A DNA stretch of 64,000 nucleotides from Rhodococcus sp. P1Y (GCF_003641205.1 NZ_CP032762.1:4670001-4734000), one strand, 5' to 3'; shown: positions 24,129 through 34,890, counted from the stretch's first letter. The notes: generated by a model from the letters alone, not told the origin. Numbers and translations are program-made.

Positions 24129-25955
24129 AACCTGCCGATCAACTCCTGCACGCACGGCGTCCTCGGTTCCGATGATCCGCACGTGCCGCCGCGCCCTGGT
24201 GATGGCGGTGTAGAGAAGTTCCCGGGTCAGCAGCGACGATGCTTGTTCGGGCAGCATGACCGATACGGTGTCGTACTGGCTGCCCTGGCTGCGGTGGATG
24301 GTCATCGCGTACACCGTCTGCACCGAGGACAACACGTTGGGATGGACGAGTAACGGCTGGGCTCCACGCTGGAATGCTGCCATGAGCGCCCCGTCTCCGA
24401 CGTCGACGATCACTCCGGTGTCGCCGTTGTAGATGCGAGCTTCATGGTCGTTCGCGGTGACGAGCAGCGGCTGGCCCGGGTACCACTGAGCCGGATCCAG
24501 AAACGCCCCCGACGACTCGCCCACCCATTCCATCGCCCGTCGCGCCCAGGCCTGAACTCCGTATGGCCCCTGCCTGTGCGCACACAGCAACCGATGCGTT
24601 TCGAGCCCGGCGAGCGCTTCTGCAGCCAGCCCTGCACGAGCTGCAGACGTCACGGTCGACGCAGCGCTGAGGATGTCGGAGTGGAGCGCATCGAGATCGG
24701 TGGGCGCGTGAAAAGACAGTTCTTCGGTATCGGCACGAAGCAGCTGCATCGCTCGATCCGGATCACCGTCGCGGACCGAGACGGCCAATTCGGCAATGGC
24801 TCCCCCGAACCTCCTGCCACGGCTCAGTCGTACGACTCCGCCCCCGAGCCTGGATTGCTCCTTCGGCGACAGTGCAGTCTCGTTCGGGTCGTCGCGTGCG
24901 TCCAGGTCGCCGCCGACCAGCGTGACGAGGTCGGGGCTCACGGTACTGCGTACAGGTCGCGCAACAAGATCGGCCAGCACTGCACCCGCGTCGACCGAGG
25001 TCAACTGATCAGGATCGCCGACGAGAATCAATCTCGTATCCGCGCGGACCGCTTCGAGAAGCCGACACATCATCGTCAGGGACACCATGGACGTCTCGTC
25101 GACGACGATCACGTCGTAGGGCAACCGGTTCGACGCGTTGTGCCGGAACCGGCTCTTGCTGCCTCGCTGCCAGCCCAGCAGCCGATGCAGCGTCATCGCA
25201 GTAAGGTTCGAGGGTAAACCGAGTTCCGCTGACTGGTCTGTCACCGACTCCTGCAGCCGCGCAGCGGCTTTACCAGTCGGCGCGGCCAGCCCGATCCTGA
25301 TGGACGGACCCAGTTGCTCGACGAACATTGCCAGTACGCGAGCGACCGTGTGCGTCTTACCTGTTCCCGGACCGCCCGCGATGACGGTCGTCCATTGCGT
25401 GGCCGCCAGCGCCGCCGCTATGCGCTGACGGTCCGGAACAGCCGTCGGTCGATTGGAGCCATCCACGAACAGGGAATCCAACAATGCCCGAACCGCTGCC
25501 GTATCGACCTCGGGTCGGGTGCCCTCGCGCGTATCCAACACCGTGCGGATGGTTCGTTCCTGCAGGAAATACCGGTCGAGGTAGAGCAACTCGCCTTCGT
25601 CGGTGTCGACCAGCCGAAGCGGCCTGAGTGGACCGCGCTGTCCGCCGACGACGAGCGGACTGGCGCGCAACGCTGCCAGCACGTCGGCGAGTTCCGGCCA
25701 AGGAAGAGCGTCTACGTCGACATCGGATTCCTCGTCGACCGTCACATCTCGAAGGCGCCGCAGATCCAGGCATACCGAGCCCGACCTGACTGCTCGCACG
25801 GCCAGAGCGGCGGCAAAGAGCACATCCTCGTCCGTCTCGCCACCGAGGGCGCCGAGCCTGAGCGCGACATGCACATCGGCAGCGGCGAGAATTCCTGCAC
25901 CGTTGAAGACCCCGAGGCGACCCCGAGCACGCTGAACCAACTGCGCGTCGATCAT
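24090..25955 (-). CDS. recD: Exodeoxyribonuclease V subunit alpha (RecD)
   Basis: A 621-residue SF1B 5'-3' helicase, the fast motor of RecBCD. Walker A is TVIAGGPGTGKTHTVAR (about residue 165), followed by DETSMVSLTMM (Walker B region), VGDPDQLTSVDAGAVL and the C-terminal VYAMTIHRSQGSQYD and LYTAITRARRHV motifs. The ATG at 25955 overlaps the recB stop as ATGA, so recB and recD are translationally coupled. It acts in repair of double-strand breaks in the cytoplasm. Length is near the usual 600-620. Confidence 0.95.
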   Translation of the reverse strand: MIDAQLVQRARGRLGVFNGAGILAAADVHVALRLGALGGETDEDVLFAAALAVRAVRSGSVCLDLRRLRDVTVDEESDVDVDALPWPELADVLAALRASPLVVGGQRGPLRPLRLVDTDEGELLYLDRYFLQERTIRTVLDTREGTRPEVDTAAVRALLDSLFVDGSNRPTAVPDRQRIAAALAATQWTTVIAGGPGTGKTHTVARVLAMFVEQLGPSIRIGLAAPTGKAAARLQESVTDQSAELGLPSNLTAMTLHRLLGWQRGSKSRFRHNASNRLPYDVIVVDETSMVSLTMMCRLLEAVRADTRLILVGDPDQLTSVDAGAVLADLVARPVRSTVSPDLVTLVGGDLDARDDPNETALSPKEQSRLGGGVVRLSRGRRFGGAIAELAVSVRDGDPDRAMQLLRADTEELSFHAPTDLDALHSDILSAASTVTSAARAGLAAEALAGLETHRLLCAHRQGPYGVQAWARRAMEWVGESSGAFLDPAQWYPGQPLLVTANDHEARIYNGDTGVIVDVGDGALMAAFQRGAQPLLVHPNVLSSVQTVYAMTIHRSQGSQYDTVSVMLPEQASSLLTRELLYTAITRARRHVRIIGTEDAVRAGVDRQVLRASGLRRTILP

Positions 25956-28900
25956 GCAGGCTCCACTCCGGCTAAGAGGTCGGATACGTCGGCCACCAGT
26001 TTCGCCGGCGGGTACCAATCGAAAACTCCGCAGCCCGAAGGTGTTTCAGGACCGACCATACCGCGCACGAAATGGTACTGAACGCCACCGAGATGGTGCT
26101 CGGGGTCGTAACCGGGCTGGCGCCACCGCAAGTAGCGATGCAGTGCCACCGCGTACAGCAATGCCTGCAGCGGGTAGTGCGAGCGCAACATTTCCTGCGC
26201 CATGCGTTCGCGAGTGAAGTGCATGACGGTGAGGTCTCCCCTGGACAATCTGTTGGTCTTGTAGTCGACAATGACGTACTTCGAGGTTCCGTTGCCGGTG
26301 ATGTCGTCATCCGTGGTGTCGCTGTCTGTGGTGTCGCTACTAGGGCTTCCACTGATGGGAATGCGCAGTACGGAGTCGATGCTGCCGGTGAGATACCCAC
26401 GCAGTGGCTGAGATTCGAGGTTCTCCAGTTGGTCTGCGTACGACCGCAGAGAATCGTCGGCCGGTAGATGCTCGCGCAGAAGTCGCGCGATTCCGGTGAG
26501 CATGACGGCGTGCGCGACAGGGTGTTCTCCACCGGCGAGCGGTAGCTCGAAGTCCAGTTCGGCCAGGTGATCGTTCGGTGAGATGTCGGCGAGCGTTCCG
26601 AAACCCAAGGGCGTCTTCAGCACTGGCATCAACGCATCCGCCAGCGCCTGGGGTTCGATGTCGGCCAGTCGTTCCTCGATCGCCTCGGTGCATCGTGCGA
26701 GCAACTCCGCGCCCAGATTCTCCGCCGCGGTGTCGAGATGCTCGAGTACTTCGTGCACGAGAGTTCCGAACGCGGCCCCGGCGGGAAGGCCGTTCATCGG
26801 TGACGGTATGCCCGCCAGCACATCGTCGACAGGAGGTGCCTCCTTCGGTTCGTCGTCCTTCTCGGGACGCTCGGGTTCACTGGTGACGCCGGGCCCGTCG
26901 TGTGCGGAGGCGGTCAGCGCCGAATACGACGTCCGACGCCACAGCATGTCGAGGGATCTGCCGAACGTTGCGGCTTCCAGCTTCGCCCCCGCGTTGTGAA
27001 CGTGCTCGGGTATCGGTCGCGGACGCACAGCGCCGCCGGGTTCGACCGAGATCAGGCCACCTGCCGGGGACGCCCATGCCTCGAGCTGCCGGAGGGATAC
27101 CGCGTCCTCGGGTACTTTGATCTTGTCCTCGGGCGCTGCGGACCCCAGTGCACGTCCGAAGAGCAACCGATGCAGTGGTGATACAGCAGTCGAGTACGAC
27201 GGGGCCCACCACAAGACCACCTGGCACTGAGCACGGGTCAGCGCGACATACAGCAACCGAAGTTCTTCGCCTGCTTCTTCTGCATCTCGGACAATCTTTC
27301 GCGCAGCGTATCCGTGGCCGGTCCGACCGCCGACGTCGAGAACTCGCCTGCCGTCCTCGTCGTGCAGCAGCAGCGTGCTCGGATACGGGTTTTTCGACGC
27401 GTCCCACGCGAACGGCACGTAGACGACGGGAAATTCCAGGCCCTTGCTCGCGTGAACCGTAGCGATCTGCACGGCAGCGGCATCGCTGTCGAGGCGCCGG
27501 CTCCGATCGGCGACGCTGCCCGAGGCAGGATCCTCGACGCGATCAGCCAACCATCTCGTCAACGCGCTCGGCCCGAACGACTCCTCGACGGACGCACGAT
27601 TGAGCAGTTGTGCGAGATGGCGTAGGTCGGTCAATTGGCGCTCGCCCGAGCGGTATCCGAGCAGTCGAGCTTCGAGGCGGGAATGCGCAGCCACCTTTTC
27701 GAACACTGCAGCGAAACCGGCCTGCGCGAACAACACGGCGTACTCGCGAAAGAGGGTACTGACTTCGGCTACAGCGTCGTCGCCTCGCTCGTCGAGAGAT
27801 TCCGCCGTGAACCCGAGCAACGGGGTCAGTGCCGCAAGCCGTATGCGGTCGCCTCGGTGAGGTTGCTCGAGCGCTTGCAGGAACCAGAGCCACTGCAGCG
27901 CACTTGGCGTCTCGAACACGCTCGAACCGCCTGCGAGGACCGAGGGAACGCCTGCTCGATCGAGCGCTTCGCGAACGAGTGCGATCTGCGCACGGGTGCG
28001 CACGAGCACGGCTACGTCACCCGGTGTCACCGCGGAATCACGGGCTGGCAGAGCAAGTCTCGTGTCGGACTCCAAGAGATCGACGATGTCTGCGGCGAGA
28101 TCGTCGGCGACTCGATCCCGCAGCGGCCCCACTGCGGGAAATCCGGATTTGTTCAGGGGTCCTGCCCCGGTTCGGGGCAGAACCCTCAGGCGAAGCGGCG
28201 GTCTTTCGGACATTCGTGAGCCGTCGTGCGTGGATCCCACCGGGTGCGCCACGATCTCGTCGTGACCCAATGCTGCACCGGCGTATACGCTTTCGAGTGC
28301 CCTCAGAAGTCCGGCGTCACTGCGCCAATTGGTGGTCAGCTCGAGGTGTCTGTCGGCGAGCGCGACAGCGTCGAGGTAGCTGAGGACCTCGGCGCCGCGG
28401 AAAGCGTAGATCGCTTGCTTGGGGTCACCCACCAGCAACAGTGTCGATGTTCCGTGAAACGCTCGGCGCAGAATGTCCCACTGCAGTGGGTCTGTGTCCT
28501 GGAATTCGTCGACGAGGACGACCTTGAAACGGTCCCGCACGCGAACACAGGCGGCTGCGCCGTGCACTGGGTCGGTCAGAACTCCGTGCAACAAACTCAA
28601 CAGATCGTCGAAATCGCGCACACCCGAGGATCGCTTGCGGCGCTGCACCTCCTCGCGCGCCTCGGTAGCGAAGAGCACGCGGTGTCCGGCTTCGGTCTCC
28701 TCGCTGGGCTCGGGCACGAGTTGCGCTTGGCGATCGCGCACCGCTTCACGCGCCACCTGCCTGGCATCGGCCGGTCCGATCGGCGCTCCGAATTCCGAAC
28801 GTCCGTACCGGCGCAGGTAAATATCGTCGGCGACTTCGTTGGTCACGTCGTCGACGGCTTCGACGAGAGTTACTTCGGGTTCGCGCTCGCCCGCGATGCC

Positions 28901-29293
28901 GAGGCCGTCGAGCATGCGTTGACAGAAACTATGCGTGGTGGCGATGGTTCCGGAGTCGAACTCCGACAGCGCACGGGCCAACCGAGCACGCCGCAGAGCC
29001 ACCTCGCTCTCGGACGCGGCAGACAAATATGCGACCAATGGATCGGAGCTACGGATTGTCGGGTTTCCCAGCGCGGCTTCGACTTCGGCGAATCTACTTC
29101 GAGTGCGCTCACGAAGTTCCTGGGTCGCGGCACGGGAGAAGGTGACAAGCAGCAACTGCGACACCTCGGCGATTCCCTCGGCCACATACCGAGTTGCCAG
29201 GCCCACGATGGCGTAGGTCTTGCCCGTTCCCGCGCTGGCTTCGAGCACGGTGGTACCGGCCGGCAGCGGACCGAGAAGGTCGAAGTCCGTCAC
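25952..29293 (-). CDS. recB: Exodeoxyribonuclease V subunit beta (RecB)
   Basis: A 1113-residue UvrD-like 3'-5' helicase with a C-terminal nuclease domain. Walker A is VLEASAGTGKTYAI (about residue 16). Other motifs are DEFQDTDPLQWDIL, LVGDPKQAIYAFRGAEV, TVHASKGLEFPVVYVPFAW and YVALTRAQCQ. The RecB-family nuclease motif is near residue 1000: VIVDYKTNRLS, containing the catalytic Asp and Lys (DYK), with an upstream Asp in SIDSVLR. The start overlaps the recC stop by ATGA. Middle gene of the recC-recB-recD operon. Confidence 0.95.
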   Translation of the reverse strand: MTDFDLLGPLPAGTTVLEASAGTGKTYAIVGLATRYVAEGIAEVSQLLLVTFSRAATQELRERTRSRFAEVEAALGNPTIRSSDPLVAYLSAASESEVALRRARLARALSEFDSGTIATTHSFCQRMLDGLGIAGEREPEVTLVEAVDDVTNEVADDIYLRRYGRSEFGAPIGPADARQVAREAVRDRQAQLVPEPSEETEAGHRVLFATEAREEVQRRKRSSGVRDFDDLLSLLHGVLTDPVHGAAACVRVRDRFKVVLVDEFQDTDPLQWDILRRAFHGTSTLLLVGDPKQAIYAFRGAEVLSYLDAVALADRHLELTTNWRSDAGLLRALESVYAGAALGHDEIVAHPVGSTHDGSRMSERPPLRLRVLPRTGAGPLNKSGFPAVGPLRDRVADDLAADIVDLLESDTRLALPARDSAVTPGDVAVLVRTRAQIALVREALDRAGVPSVLAGGSSVFETPSALQWLWFLQALEQPHRGDRIRLAALTPLLGFTAESLDERGDDAVAEVSTLFREYAVLFAQAGFAAVFEKVAAHSRLEARLLGYRSGERQLTDLRHLAQLLNRASVEESFGPSALTRWLADRVEDPASGSVADRSRRLDSDAAAVQIATVHASKGLEFPVVYVPFAWDASKNPYPSTLLLHDEDGRRVLDVGGRTGHGYAARKIVRDAEEAGEELRLLYVALTRAQCQVVLWWAPSYSTAVSPLHRLLFGRALGSAAPEDKIKVPEDAVSLRQLEAWASPAGGLISVEPGGAVRPRPIPEHVHNAGAKLEAATFGRSLDMLWRRTSYSALTASAHDGPGVTSEPERPEKDDEPKEAPPVDDVLAGIPSPMNGLPAGAAFGTLVHEVLEHLDTAAENLGAELLARCTEAIEERLADIEPQALADALMPVLKTPLGFGTLADISPNDHLAELDFELPLAGGEHPVAHAVMLTGIARLLREHLPADDSLRSYADQLENLESQPLRGYLTGSIDSVLRIPISGSPSSDTTDSDTTDDDITGNGTSKYVIVDYKTNRLSRGDLTVMHFTRERMAQEMLRSHYPLQALLYAVALHRYLRWRQPGYDPEHHLGGVQYHFVRGMVGPETPSGCGVFDWYPPAKLVADVSDLLAGVEPA

Positions 29294-32200
29294 GGTTGCC
29301 CCTCGGTCTCAGCGTCCAGCAGCGGCACCCAGAGGGTGCGTGCAACGGTTCCGAACATCGTGCTCTCGTCTGACCATCTCGGGAAATGTTCGGGGACGTC
29401 GATGCCGGAGACAGCGGCGAACGGTGCGCCCTTTCCGTGAACGTAGACGATGCTTCGGTCGTGAACGTCGCCGAACTTGTCGGACCACTGTTTCTCAGCG
29501 GCTTCCATCGACTCCTTCACCGGTGTACCTCGGTAACGTCGCTCTGCGTATACCGCCGACGCGGTCGGTCCGACAGGCAAGAGAGAAGCCAATCCTCGAT
29601 CGCGGAGTTCGACCAGCCGCTCGAGCTGAGCCAAGGCGTCGACGGGAGCAGTGATGGTGGACCGCCACGCCGCGCGACGCCCCGAACCACGCCCCGTGGT
29701 GACCGCGCGCCACACGCGCGAATCATCCTGGCACTGTGCGGCCAGGAGGCGCACCCAGGCCGCCAGACGATGTTTCGGTGCAAGCCGCGAGTACGAGGTT
29801 CGAGCGATCGTCGCGCCGTGCACGCCGGTCACAGACCCGGTGACGCGGCGACCCGACGGCAACAGAACCGAGATGTCGAGCACGTCCGCTTGTCCTGCGT
29901 GCACGTCTCGAGATACCTCCACGAGCGCGTCGACGGCCCTCGTGATGTCCTGCAACTGCACCTCACCTAGCTTGAAGGGCGGCAGAGTCCCACGTCGCCA
30001 TTCGGCTGCCCGGAAATCTGCAACCGGGGTTCCGCCCAACCTTTCGGCGAGCATGCGGTCGCCGATGTCCCATTTCTGCAGGCCGTCCAGCTCGACGGTC
30101 AGCGAATCCGAGACGTCGTCGCCTGCCTCGGGGATACGGACACCGAGGCGCTGTCTGAGGAACGCCGAGATCGGATGCTCGACGAACGCGATCAGATCGT
30201 TCAATTCGACGTCGTCATGCGCCGCCGGGGGCAGGGGCGAGGCGAGAAGGGCCGGCATCGGAGCAAGTTCTCGCTCGGTTGCGCGCGCCCCCGCGAGAGC
30301 GGCGCGGTCGTAGCTGAACGGCTCCGCTGGATCGAAATTTCGAGCGTCGAACGGCTGCAACGCATGTCGTGTGACGATGTCGGCGTCGGCCGTGGTGCGG
30401 ACGACGTCGAGCAGTTCACTCAGCGGGATGGCCGGGGGCTTGACGGCACCGCTCACCGGGTCTGCCCCCGTGTAGAACAGCAGCAGCTTCTCGCCGGCCG
30501 ACATGACGGCGTCGAGCAGCAGTTGTCGGTCCTCGCTTCGCACGTCCCGCTCCCCCGGTGCCGGATCACGGCTCAAGACGTTGTCACCGTCCTCCGAACC
30601 TGCGCGGGGAAACACCTCGTCGTCCAGTCCGAGAAGAACGACGATCCGATGCGGCACCGAGCGCATCGGCACCATTGTGCATACCGTCAGCTCACCGGTT
30701 CTGAAGTTTGCTCGGGACGGGCGGCCGGCCAGCGCTTGCGTGAGCATCGCACGGACGTCGGCCAGTTTCAGTTCCGATCTGCCGCCGTGACGAGTCGCCT
30801 GCTCGATTTCCCGAAGTGCCTGCGCCCGCTGCCATGCATCGGCCGTACTGGTGTCGGTCAAGAGATCGAGTGCACGCACAAGTGCGGTTCGCCATTGCTC
30901 GACAGTCTGCGGGCCTTGCAGATCGCGGACGACCACGGCCAGACGATCGACGAGCTCTGCGAGACGTCCGGTGAGGTCGATGTCGTTGCTGTCGACGTCG
31001 TCGACCGGCAGCGCGAGATCGAGCCATTCATGGGCTGTTTCGTCCGCGGCGACACCGAGCAGCAATCGATCCATAGCAAAATTGAACGTGTTCTGCGCAA
31101 AGTCCCCGAGACCGAATCGACTCCGCTGCCGTGAGTTGATTCCCCACCGGGCGCCGGACACCTGAGTCCATTCTCGAAGGCGTTCGAGATCGTCGTCACC
31201 GAATGCGAAGTGAAGCCGGACCGGTTCGGACGCAGCGAGATCCAGGACCTGGCTTGCGGTCACGCGCCCCACGGCGAGTTCGAGGACTGTCGCCACTACC
31301 GCGAGGAGCGGATTGGTTCGCCTGAGCCCCCGATCGGCAAGTCGGACCCTCAGCTCGTGACCCGGGTGCCCGAGTCCGCGCTGACCGAAGGCCGCGCGAA
31401 TCAGAGGTGCGTACGTCTCTACATCCGGGCACATAACGAGGACATCCCGCGGTTCGAGCGTTGCATCGTCGTCGAACAGGTGAAGCAGGCACTCACGCAG
31501 CACCTCGACCTGCCGCGCCGGGCCGTGGCAGGCGTGTACAGCGATCGTTCCGTCCGGCTCTGCGGATCGGATCGGCGTTCTGGCCTGCGCTATATCCGAC
31601 TGGATGTGTCCCAGCAGCGTCGAGGGGCGCGTGGTCTCGGGCGCCACCGTGTAGACGGTGTCGACGGGCAGGCCCAAGATTCGAGTCTGGAGTTCGCGTA
31701 CGTCGCGGGCAAGACTGGACAACAGCGGATGCTCCAGCAGGACCGCAGACTGATCGTCGTGACGTCGGACAGCAGGCGTGCGGCCGGCCAGTAGGTCCCA
31801 CATCGGTTCACTGGGGTGCGGGATCCACATATGTACTTCTCGGTGGACGGCGAGCGCCGAGACGACACGCAACTGATCGGTGGTCATCCTCGTGGCGCCG
31901 AATATCGACAGCCGCTCGGGCAGGTCCGCGAGGATACCCGGATCCCCCTCCAACGCAGCGCAACTCGCATCCAACCTCTCCGCTGGACTCGGGTGTGCGA
32001 TGCGCATCCGAAGTGCGCGCCACAGGTCCGCCTGCCACAGTAGGTCGTCCGCAAGTGCGCCACCCAGGCCGTCGGTGTTTCGCCCGTCGGCCCAGTCGAC
32101 CAGCATGCCCGGCCGGTCCGCACCGTACGCTCGGAAGAGATCGGCGAGATGCGCTGCGGTGGACCATCGTCGACCTGCGCGGTGGTCGTCTTCACCGTGC

Positions 32201-32568
32201 CCGAGATGTGCTGCGAGCACGGAGCACCACGGTTCGTTCATCGATTCGTCGACCAGAACGAGAATCGTCCACAACATCCGCCCGCGAGACCAGGGGTCGT
32301 CGGCGGGTTCGACCCCTTCGACGGCAGACAGGGCACGGTCGACGAGTGCTGCGGGCGAGGGAAATTCGATGTTGGCCGAGATGCCGTCGGTTCGGTCACC
32401 GTCGGCACCGAGCGACATCGACAAACGCTGCGTCAGCCACCGTTCCACGCCGCGTGCAGGAACAGAAACCACTTCGGAAGCGAACGGGTCCGTCAAAGGC
32501 GTCGCCAACACCTGCGACAATCCCGACGCCAGTGCATCCGCACGTGCGGCGCGATGAACCCTCAGCAC
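29290..32568 (-). CDS. recC: Exodeoxyribonuclease V subunit gamma (RecC)
   Basis: A 1092-residue RecC, the inactivated helicase/nuclease-fold subunit that holds RecB and RecD and scans for recognition sequences. Typical stretches are SEVVSVPARGVERWLTQRLS near the N-terminus, VLVMCPDVETYAPLI, and RIVVLLGLDDEVFPR followed by DRQLLLDAVMSAGEKLLLFYTG. The GTG at 32568 follows a GGGGGAG box; longer upstream frames would run into the divergent promoter region. First gene of recCBD, with ATGA coupling to recB. Confidence 0.93.
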   Translation of the reverse strand: MLRVHRAARADALASGLSQVLATPLTDPFASEVVSVPARGVERWLTQRLSMSLGADGDRTDGISANIEFPSPAALVDRALSAVEGVEPADDPWSRGRMLWTILVLVDESMNEPWCSVLAAHLGHGEDDHRAGRRWSTAAHLADLFRAYGADRPGMLVDWADGRNTDGLGGALADDLLWQADLWRALRMRIAHPSPAERLDASCAALEGDPGILADLPERLSIFGATRMTTDQLRVVSALAVHREVHMWIPHPSEPMWDLLAGRTPAVRRHDDQSAVLLEHPLLSSLARDVRELQTRILGLPVDTVYTVAPETTRPSTLLGHIQSDIAQARTPIRSAEPDGTIAVHACHGPARQVEVLRECLLHLFDDDATLEPRDVLVMCPDVETYAPLIRAAFGQRGLGHPGHELRVRLADRGLRRTNPLLAVVATVLELAVGRVTASQVLDLAASEPVRLHFAFGDDDLERLREWTQVSGARWGINSRQRSRFGLGDFAQNTFNFAMDRLLLGVAADETAHEWLDLALPVDDVDSNDIDLTGRLAELVDRLAVVVRDLQGPQTVEQWRTALVRALDLLTDTSTADAWQRAQALREIEQATRHGGRSELKLADVRAMLTQALAGRPSRANFRTGELTVCTMVPMRSVPHRIVVLLGLDDEVFPRAGSEDGDNVLSRDPAPGERDVRSEDRQLLLDAVMSAGEKLLLFYTGADPVSGAVKPPAIPLSELLDVVRTTADADIVTRHALQPFDARNFDPAEPFSYDRAALAGARATERELAPMPALLASPLPPAAHDDVELNDLIAFVEHPISAFLRQRLGVRIPEAGDDVSDSLTVELDGLQKWDIGDRMLAERLGGTPVADFRAAEWRRGTLPPFKLGEVQLQDITRAVDALVEVSRDVHAGQADVLDISVLLPSGRRVTGSVTGVHGATIARTSYSRLAPKHRLAAWVRLLAAQCQDDSRVWRAVTTGRGSGRRAAWRSTITAPVDALAQLERLVELRDRGLASLLPVGPTASAVYAERRYRGTPVKESMEAAEKQWSDKFGDVHDRSIVYVHGKGAPFAAVSGIDVPEHFPRWSDESTMFGTVARTLWVPLLDAETEGQP

Positions 32569-32813
32569 CTTTGCGTCTCCCCCTGCATAGCTCACACGAC
32601 CGACCGAACCACTTGACCCTACTCGAGCCACCGACAAATTCTCGGTGCGAGGCTCGGCACCGCATGTACGACGCAGTGGAGTCGGCAACGTGCTCGACCC
32701 ATCGTGGGTCACCTCTCACCGACCCCGTGTTCACCCGTAAAGCATGAAATCGGTCCACGCGCGCCTGTGGTCGGTTTGTCCGGCTCATACTCGTCTGCAG
32801 TCGAGCGAGGACG

Positions 32814-34403
32814 GTGGACACGTTGAGTGCAGATGTATTGATTGCTGGTGCTGGACCGATTGGACTGACGGCCGCGATCGAACTTCGACGCCGAGGAATC
32901 GGCTGCCGGATCGTCGATCCGTTGACCGAGCCGCCCCAGTACGCCAAAGCGGTTGGGATACAGCCGCGCACGCTCGAAGTCTTCGAGAACATGGGCGTCG
33001 TGAAGACCGTTCTCGACGCGTCGATCATGATGCGAGGTCAAATCGCGTACGACGGCAGTACAGAAATCGGTCGAATGGACCTGAGCCTGCCATCCGATGT
33101 TCCGTACTGGTTCGCCATGCTCCCTCAGTACGAGACGGAACGAATACTCGCGCAGCGGCTGGCCGAATTCGGAACCACCGTCGAACGAGGCGTCGGCTTG
33201 GTCTCGTTCGAGCAGGACGACAGCGGCGTGTCGGCAACGTTGAGCGACGGATCGATCGCCCAGGTGCAGTACCTGCTGGGTTGCGACGGCGCCCACAGCG
33301 TCGTCCGCAAGTCGTTGGGGCTCACGTTCGAGGGCGGGGCATTCGCCGAGGGATACATGCTCGGCGACGTCGAGGTCGACTGGTCGTTGCCCGCCGGATA
33401 CGGCATCCGGAGCAACCACAAGGCTGCCGACGGCACGGTCGACGACCTACTCGTCGCCATTCCCCTTCCCGGCCACGGCCGCTATCGATTGTCGATGCTC
33501 GTCCCTCCTGAATTGACCGCACCTCCCAGCGGTGGAGATGGCATCGTGCATGGATTCACGGGCGGGCCGGCGCCGGAACTCCACCACATCCAGGCTGTAC
33601 TCGATCGGCTCGCACCCGAGCCGACGACGGCGTCGAATCTGCGATGGTCGTCGGTGTTCAAGATCAGTCACCGCATCGTCGACGCCTACGGCCGCGGTCG
33701 GGTGTTCGTCGCGGGCGACGCTGCCCACATTCACCCCCCGACCGGCGCGCAAGGCATGAACACCGGCATCCAGGACGCGCACAACCTCGCATGGAAGGTC
33801 GCGCTGGCAGTTCGAGGCGTCGCCGCGGCGGGCTTGACGGACACGTACGACGCCGAGCGCAGGCCGGTCGGCGAGGAAGTGGTCGGGAGGACCGTCGTCG
33901 ATGCCCGCGAGGGAGTCGGTGCGCACGAAAGTTCGTTCGAGACGGCGATGCGACGTCAAGCGCAACTCCTGATCGCCTACCAGGAGGGACCGCTGGTATC
34001 CGCCGTCGACACGGCGTCGGGGACCGTTCAGCCGGGCGAGCGGGCACCGGACGCACGGGGGCTACGCCGCGACATCGTGGCTTTTCCATTTCGTTTGTTC
34101 GACCTGTTTGCCGGCGTGAACCACACACTCCTGCTGTGGTCGGACGGCTCGGTCGCCGAGTACGAGGAGTTGGCCGCCCAGGCAGTCCAGGCTGCACACG
34201 ACCTGCTCGATGTGTATCTGGTGACATCCGAGCGGGCCGAGTCGACGCTGCCTTCGATCGTCGACGCCGACGGCGAGTTCCGTGCGGCGTACGGAATCGA
34301 TGGTCCGTCGGCAATCATCGTGCGGCCCGACGGGTATATCGGTCACCGAGGGCTTCCCGTGTCGGCCGAGGTTCTTGCATATTTGAAGGGGACGTTCGCG
34401 TAG
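32814..34403 (+). CDS. FAD-dependent aromatic-ring monooxygenase (PheA/TfdB/MhpA type)
   Basis: A 529-residue class A flavoprotein monooxygenase. Features are the dinucleotide-binding VLIAGAGPIGLTAAIELRRR at the N-terminus, the DG motif LLGCDGAHSVVRKSLG (about residue 160), and the FAD ribityl motif GRVFVAGDAAHIHPPTGAQG followed by MNTGIQDAHNLAWK. The C-terminal ~110 residues resemble the thioredoxin-like domain of phenol hydroxylases (IIVRPDGYIGHRG). It hydroxylates a phenolic or similar substrate using NAD(P)H and O2; substrate unknown. The start could be GTG 32814 or, with GGTGG spaced better, TTG 32823. No degradation genes adjoin it. Confidence 0.88.
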   Translation: MDTLSADVLIAGAGPIGLTAAIELRRRGIGCRIVDPLTEPPQYAKAVGIQPRTLEVFENMGVVKTVLDASIMMRGQIAYDGSTEIGRMDLSLPSDVPYWFAMLPQYETERILAQRLAEFGTTVERGVGLVSFEQDDSGVSATLSDGSIAQVQYLLGCDGAHSVVRKSLGLTFEGGAFAEGYMLGDVEVDWSLPAGYGIRSNHKAADGTVDDLLVAIPLPGHGRYRLSMLVPPELTAPPSGGDGIVHGFTGGPAPELHHIQAVLDRLAPEPTTASNLRWSSVFKISHRIVDAYGRGRVFVAGDAAHIHPPTGAQGMNTGIQDAHNLAWKVALAVRGVAAAGLTDTYDAERRPVGEEVVGRTVVDAREGVGAHESSFETAMRRQAQLLIAYQEGPLVSAVDTASGTVQPGERAPDARGLRRDIVAFPFRLFDLFAGVNHTLLLWSDGSVAEYEELAAQAVQAAHDLLDVYLVTSERAESTLPSIVDADGEFRAAYGIDGPSAIIVRPDGYIGHRGLPVSAEVLAYLKGTFA

Positions 34404-34536
34404 ATCTACCCCCGCGTTGTACGGCTTCTTGGTCGAAGTACACACAACCAGGGAGTGAATTCACGGTGAGTTCGGCCGTTCCGCCAGGTCATCATCTGTG
34501 TAAGAAGCACTGCCTTCTCGTGAACTGGAGACGCTC

Positions 34537-34890
34537 ATGGCCCTCGAACACGTACTCGCCGTCGTACCGGTGACGGACATCGACACGGCGAACGCTTGGT
34601 ACGAAGCATTCTTCGGCATGCCCGCCACCAACAACCCGATGCCAGTACTCGTCGAGTGGAAGGTTGCGGATTTCGGTTGGGTGCAGGTGACCGTCGACGA
34701 AGCACGAGCCGGCTCCACGTTGCTCAATTTCGCCACCGACGACCTCGACGCTCAGGTCACCGAACTCGCCTCGCGCGGCATCGTCGCTGGCGAGATCGTC
34801 GACGCCAACAAGGGAGTGCGCTTGTCGACGACCACCGATCCCGACGGCAACACCATCACCCTCATCGGCGGATTTCGGGTCGACTACTGA
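34537..34890 (+). CDS. VOC/glyoxalase superfamily protein
   Basis: A 117-residue single-domain vicinal-oxygen-chelate protein: VLAVVPVTDIDTANAWYEAF, the central LLNFATDDLDAQVTELASRG and the end STTTDPDGNTITLIGGF. The ATG follows GGAG. Such proteins include bleomycin-resistance-like binders and dioxygenases; no specific role can be assigned. It lies 133 bases after the monooxygenase gene on the same strand, so co-transcription is possible but not evident. Confidence 0.82.
   Translation: MALEHVLAVVPVTDIDTANAWYEAFFGMPATNNPMPVLVEWKVADFGWVQVTVDEARAGSTLLNFATDDLDAQVTELASRGIVAGEIVDANKGVRLSTTTDPDGNTITLIGGFRVDY

Noticed and set aside
31461-32747. Forward reading frame of 428 codons opposite recC
   Set aside because: It is antisense to a well-supported recC with strong motifs, and its translation is Arg/Pro-rich with no domain.
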